A stretch of 64,000 bases of DNA, taken from contig CAYMLO010000011.1 of NCBI GenBank assembly GCA_964390905.1, positions 23,154-87,153 on the forward strand, in the 5' to 3' direction. The first letter of the stretch is position 1, and each line of letters opens with the position of its first letter. Of the stretch, positions 60,585 to 64,000 are shown piece by piece. The stretch comes from JAFGLZ01 sp964390905. GTDB lineage: Bacteria > Planctomycetota > Phycisphaerae > UBA1845 > JAFGLZ01. A model generated the notes under the pieces. It was not told the DNA's origin, ran no database searches, and worked only from the letters and a program-made list of their open reading frames with translations. The position numbers and the translations under genes are program-made.

Positions 60585-60757
60585 GGCTCTACCCCTTTCC
60601 TTTCATCTCATCAACCGCCGACCCGGTGGCGTTTGGCGTTGCTGGCGCGCCGGGCGCGTTCGGAGCAGCGTTTCCCTTGCCCTTGGACCGCCCCTCTCTT
60701 CCGCCAACGCGGCGGTTGATTGCGACGTGTCGGCCTGACAGGCCCGTCAATCGCTCC
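60585..60757 (-). promoter_or_regulatory. Structured prepilin leader, gene 5
   Basis: Hairpin CCGCC-GCGTT-GGCGG (60701-60715, minus strand). In this copy AATCAACCGCC (60721-60711) can alternatively pair with GGCGGTTGAT (60619-60610), which lies next to the ribosome-binding site. Confidence 0.5.
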
Positions 60758-60763
60758 CTTATA

Positions 60764-60818
60764 AGTGTACGGGGCCGCCAGCGGGCCGACAATTCCCCAG
60801 TTATTAGTTTTCGCTAAC
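60764..60818 (-). promoter_or_regulatory. Shared prepilin promoter, gene 5
   Basis: Box ATTAGTTTTCGCTAAC (60803-60818), 10 nt, -35 TTGTCG (60792-60787), 17 nt, -10 TACACT (60769-60764). Confidence 0.75.
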
Positions 60819-60920
60819 CTATGGAAGTCGTTTTCCCATAAGGACTTGTGGTTGTCATTCTCGGGCCCCGTCCCCGACCGACAGGCGGTGCCGTGTCCCG
60901 GCGTTGAATCGCGGGTCACC

Positions 60921-60980
60921 GGGCCGCGGGATTCTCCGCGCGGCGGCCGAACCGCGCGGGATGAATCCCTCGGCTCGGGC
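60921..60980. repeat. GCGGGATGAATCCCGC-type palindrome, copy 2
   Basis: GGGCCGCGGGATTC faces CGCGGGATGAATCCCTCGGCTC. It stands between the last prepilin promoter and the GH38 stop. Confidence 0.7.
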
Positions 60981-61027
60981 AGCTCCGTGCGGACCCGGGG
61001 ACAAGGCCACGACTTGCCGAATGCGTC

Positions 61028-63514
61028 CTACTCCTCGAGCAAGTCGACCTCGCGGATGGGTTGGCGACGCCGATCGGGGACGCAAAACGTCTTGATCTCG
61101 CCCGGCGCGAACCGCGCCCGCCACCGCCGCTTCATCAGCGGCAGCGCGAACCCGGCGCGGGTCGATCGACCGAGCCACTCGCAGGCGCGAACGACGGTGG
61201 CCCGCCCGTCTTCGGCCTGCTTGAGGACGCTGACCTCGATGCCCGGTGCGTCGCATCTGACGCCGGCCTGGTCGGCCGGCAGCTCGCCCGGATGGAAGGT
61301 CTCGATCAGCACGTTGGGCGGGAAGTTGAGCTGTCGGGCCTTTCCGATCACGTCCGCGCGTCGCCAGTCGCCGTCGTGGGGGATCAACAGCAGCCTGAAC
61401 GGCTGCGGCCCGCGGTCGGTGATCCGGTTGTCGCCCTCGTAGTCGACGGGGAACGGATCGTGAAACGCGTAGGCCGGACTGCGAAGCAGCGTGATGCGGA
61501 TCTCGTTGCCGTGCACGCTGTGGCTGTAGCGGTTGTTGTTGGCGACGGCCAGGCCGGCGCGCCCGCCCGGACCTCGTGCGGGCCGCCCGCTCACGTCCAC
61601 CCATTGCTGCATGGGTTCCTCTTCGCCGTCGGTGGGTCGCTGGATCGTGCCGTACGGGATCTCGACGGTGCAGCGATTGGCCTTGACGTTGACGGGCAGG
61701 GCGAGCTTGACGGCCTTCCAGGCGTCGCGCCAATCGATCTCGCCGCGGATCTCGACGTGACGCTCGCCCGCGCCGAGCAGGGTGTCGAGCGTCAACTCAG
61801 ACTCTCCGTAGCGCGACGTGACCCGGATCCCTCCCCGCACCGGACCTTCCTCGATGATCTTGACCGAGGTGGCCCGGAACCGGCCAATGACCTTGTCGAA
61901 CCGGAACACGCCGTGGCTCCACGTGTCGGACTTGTCGCGGATGACGAGCGGCGTGCCGGCGGGCTCGGCGAAGACCCGACGACGGGTCTTCTTGTCGCGG
62001 ATCTGCAGCAGCCCCTTGCGGTCGATCTCGACGCGGAGCCGATCGTTCTCGATCCGCCAGGGACCGGTGCGAAGCGATCGGACGCCGGTTCGGACGGCCC
62101 GCTTGCCGAGCAGCCGTCGCGACGACGGCGCCCGTCCGTCGCGAAGCCGCAGCAGTCGGTGGCCGATCGCCGGCAGCGTCACGTGCAGGACCGCGCGGTT
62201 CTTGTTCGTCCGCGTGTGCTGCTCGATGGGTTGGAACGGCACGGGCTCGCCGTCGTTGTCGGTGAAGTAGCGTCGCCCACTGACGAGGTCGTAGCTGATG
62301 TCCTCGGTCTCGACGACGCCCTCGAACGGGCGGGCCTGGTTGTTGAAGACGAACACGGGCGTGCCGGCGCCCCGCGTGTCGACGTTCCAGCAGATCATCT
62401 GCTGGGCGTTGTTGAGGGCGTAGCCGGCCTCGTGGAGGGCGCCGCCGATTTGGTCGCGGGCGTCGACGTAGGCCTCCTCGACGCTCGTGCCGGCCATGAT
62501 GTCGTGGAACTGGTTGAACAGGACGTGCTTCCACGCCCGGGCCAGCGTCTCGGTCGGTGCGTCTCGACCCAATGCCATCCTCGCGATGCTCGCCCAGCGC
62601 TCGGCCGCCAGGAGCGTCTCCTCGCCCCGGCGGTTCATCGCCTTGATCATGCTCACCGCCGCGTAGCAGCCCGAAGCGTGGTGCTGCAGCTCGCCGCGGT
62701 ATGTGGGCAGATCGCAGCCGGCCTGCATCACTGCGTCGTAGAACGCATCGGGTGAGCCGTAGCGCAACCTCGGCCGCCTGCGCCGGCGACGCCATTCCTC
62801 GATCGCCGCCAGCTGCGCCTTCGTCGGTCCGCCACCGTGGTTGCCCACGCCGTAGAAGCACATCGACAGGTCGGTCAGCGGCGGGCGCATGTGCTGGCGG
62901 GGGATCTCTTCGAACCGTTGCCTCAGTTCTTCCGGGTCGTTGGCGGAGTACGAGGTCATGATCCGCATCGACATCACGCGGCTGCCGTCGGGCGTCTCCC
63001 ACCAGAAGACGGGCCAGGGCAGGTTGTCGTTCTCGTGCCGGCCGGGACGCATCCAGACGTAGCCGTCCAGGCCGCACCCCTTGAGCAACTTGGGCAGCGT
63101 CGCGGCGTGGCCGAACGAATCGACGCAGTAGCCGATCCGCGCCCGCCGGCCGAGCTTCTGGTCGAAATACCGTTGCGAGTAGAGCCCATGCCGCACGAAC
63201 GACTCGCCCGACGGGATGTTGCAGTCGGGTTGGATCCACCACCCGCCCGTGACGACCCATCGGCCCTGCTTCACGCGGCGGCGGATCTCGGCGAACATCT
63301 TCGGGTCGTTCTGCTCGACCCACTCGTAGATCGCCGCCGCCGCACAGGTGAACACGAACCCGCGCGTCTCGGTCATCCGGTCCAGCGCCGACCGGAACGT
63401 GGCCTTGGTCTCGGCAAACCCCTCCTGCCACCGCCACAACCACACGGGGTCCAGATGTGCGTTGCCGATCAGGTGCAGCGTCACGTCCGCGGGATCGATC
63501 TTCGTTCGTGCCAT
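61028..63514 (-). CDS. GH38 alpha-mannosidase
   Basis: 828 residues. The N-terminal retaining alpha-mannosidase domain has GNAHLDPVW (His20 and Asp22, zinc ligands), the nucleophile Asp132 in GYCVDSFGH, and YGVGNHGGG. The helical linker contains LFNQFHDIMAGTSVEEAY, which supplies a further zinc His. A large C-terminal beta-sandwich region (about 380-828) includes YRYSH-like NNRYSHSVHGNEIRITLLRSPAYA. It has no signal peptide, so it acts in the cytoplasm on imported manno-oligosaccharides or is exported in another way. Its 3' end is the source of the relics in the prepilin array. Length is normal for the family. Confidence 0.93.
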   Translation of the reverse strand: MARTKIDPADVTLHLIGNAHLDPVWLWRWQEGFAETKATFRSALDRMTETRGFVFTCAAAAIYEWVEQNDPKMFAEIRRRVKQGRWVVTGGWWIQPDCNIPSGESFVRHGLYSQRYFDQKLGRRARIGYCVDSFGHAATLPKLLKGCGLDGYVWMRPGRHENDNLPWPVFWWETPDGSRVMSMRIMTSYSANDPEELRQRFEEIPRQHMRPPLTDLSMCFYGVGNHGGGPTKAQLAAIEEWRRRRRRPRLRYGSPDAFYDAVMQAGCDLPTYRGELQHHASGCYAAVSMIKAMNRRGEETLLAAERWASIARMALGRDAPTETLARAWKHVLFNQFHDIMAGTSVEEAYVDARDQIGGALHEAGYALNNAQQMICWNVDTRGAGTPVFVFNNQARPFEGVVETEDISYDLVSGRRYFTDNDGEPVPFQPIEQHTRTNKNRAVLHVTLPAIGHRLLRLRDGRAPSSRRLLGKRAVRTGVRSLRTGPWRIENDRLRVEIDRKGLLQIRDKKTRRRVFAEPAGTPLVIRDKSDTWSHGVFRFDKVIGRFRATSVKIIEEGPVRGGIRVTSRYGESELTLDTLLGAGERHVEIRGEIDWRDAWKAVKLALPVNVKANRCTVEIPYGTIQRPTDGEEEPMQQWVDVSGRPARGPGGRAGLAVANNNRYSHSVHGNEIRITLLRSPAYAFHDPFPVDYEGDNRITDRGPQPFRLLLIPHDGDWRRADVIGKARQLNFPPNVLIETFHPGELPADQAGVRCDAPGIEVSVLKQAEDGRATVVRACEWLGRSTRAGFALPLMKRRWRARFAPGEIKTFCVPDRRRQPIREVDLLEE

Positions 63515-63550
63515 CTCGAAGGTTCCTCAAGCGCCTGGGTTGCCAATGGG

Positions 63551-63627
63551 TGTTGAAGGGGTCGGGAGTCTTTTGCCGGAACGGCGCGAAGAGTGCTTCG
63601 CACAAAAGACTCCCGACCCCTTTAACA
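63551..63627. repeat. Long hairpin repeat with GGGGTCGGGAGTCTTTTG arms
   Basis: Arm 63551-63575 pairs with 63603-63627 over 25 bp with one mismatch; the centre is about 27 nt. It lies 37 bp upstream of the GH38 start. Confidence 0.88.
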
Positions 63628-64000
63628 CGAATGCGGCGGGTCATGATAGCAGAACGGTGCGCGGTCCGCCGCGCTCTGCGCGGAGGTGTGTGCGGGTGCG
63701 TCACACATCTGGCGGGCTGTGCCGAGCGGACCAGAAGAACGATCCACTGGCCTGAAGGAAGCGGGGCGACGGCCCAAAGGGCCGCAAGAGAATAGCCAGC
63801 GGCGCAGTACCTGGTGGGTGTGCGTCTTCAACGACACAAGCCCTGAAAGGGCGAAATCCGCGCACAGACGGGGGGCGCTCTTTCGCCCTTCAGGGCTCCG
63901 CTGATTCATGGCGCCCAGGCGACCGGGGCCGTTGGCCCCGGCTATTCTAGTGCTCTGTCGCTACTCAATTGATGGATACAGCTTCCGCAACTTGATCCGT
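63628..64000. other. Intergenic region with two further hairpins, no gene
   Basis: CCCTGAAAGGGCGAAA (63841-63856) faces TTTCGCCCTTCAGGG (63881-63895). CCGGGGCC-GTT-GGCCCCGG lies at 63923-63941. Open frames across here are repeat-derived and are not proposed as genes. Confidence 0.65.

Larger units (their letters stand above)
54749..61027 (-). repeat. Four-unit tandem array: prepilin gene + promoter + GH38 tail
   Basis: The units are about 54749-56330, 56386-57900, 57920-59480 and 59523-61027. Genes, leaders, promoters and the decayed GH38 3' sequence repeat in the same order. The intact GH38 gene borders the last unit. Confidence 0.85.

Noticed and set aside
55808..60757. c-di-GMP (GEMM) riboswitch as identity of the prepilin leaders.
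   Set aside because: The conserved sequence blocks of that class are not found. Only a simple hairpin and GACACGTCGC are conserved.
61797..63704. A 635-codon open frame in another minus-strand frame of the GH38 gene.
   Set aside because: It is low-complexity Arg/Ala/Pro sequence. The GH38 frame has all catalytic motifs.
63622..63909. A 95-codon minus-strand ORF at the right end.
   Set aside because: It is made of hairpin repeat sequence, with no ribosome-binding site or recognisable domain.

Overview
The window is GC-rich bacterial DNA with dense protein genes on both strands. It most likely comes from a Planctomycetota chromosome or metagenome bin, probably Phycisphaerae-like. This is inferred from content: many secreted sulfatase-like, sialidase-like (Asp-box) and glycoside-hydrolase proteins, large prepilin-like proteins of about 330-354 residues beginning with a GFTLIELLVVVAIIALL-type methylation motif, and many intergenic palindromic repeats. 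No rRNA, CRISPR array or prophage is visible. One tRNA, tRNA-Gln(CTG), is present next to glnS.

Layout. 1-4.5 kb: two tandem sulfatase-superfamily genes (the first cut by the window edge), a GT-C membrane glycosyltransferase whose 3' end runs out of frame into a third sulfatase tail, and a small membrane protein. 4.6-8.8 kb: a secreted GH20 enzyme convergent with an Asp-box protein. 8.8-16.8 kb: an AAA-type ATPase, dut, a degenerate amidase-like protein, a Gfo/Idh/MocA oxidoreductase, small hypotheticals, a sugar isomerase-like protein and glnS. 17-32.9 kb: tRNA-Gln with terminator, a DegT aminotransferase, an MBL hydrolase, a secreted CBM9-type protein, a lipoprotein, a methyltransferase, metG plus an Asp-box protein, a LolA-like protein, a deacetylase/DegT pair, an ABC-2 permease and a secreted ADP-ribosylglycohydrolase-fold protein. 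33-37.9 kb: an internally deleted IS1380 transposase, an Asp-box protein, an esterase, and an arsR / micro-ORF / lipoprotein-thioredoxin operon. 38-51 kb: a third DegT protein, a LarA-family protein, a Tat-exported aldo/keto reductase overlapping a tetraheme cytochrome, a ceramidase-like protein, a very large Asp-box protein, an HNH protein and a secreted TIM-barrel-like protein. 51.3-63.5 kb: five prepilin-like paralogues, a propeller-like surface protein and a GH38 alpha-mannosidase.

The most interesting region is 51.3-61 kb. All five prepilin-like genes have the same promoter architecture: a 16-bp box (ATTAGTTTTCGCTAAC as read on the + strand), then 9-10 nt, a -35, exactly 17 nt, and a TAnACT -10, followed by a leader of about 170 nt. 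Four of the genes form a tandem array of about 1.6 kb units. The spacers between units still carry decayed copies of the 3' end of the GH38 gene that stands intact at the right edge. The amplified unit was therefore prepilin + promoter + neighbouring gene tail.

Most exported enzymes fit capture and breakdown of complex, sulfated or amino-sugar-containing glycans: GH20, GH38, CBM9-type modules, Asp-box propellers, an esterase, a deacetylase and a ceramidase-like protein. The intergenic space is unusually rich in at least four families of long inverted repeats. One is a branched element with constant outer arms and variable hairpins.
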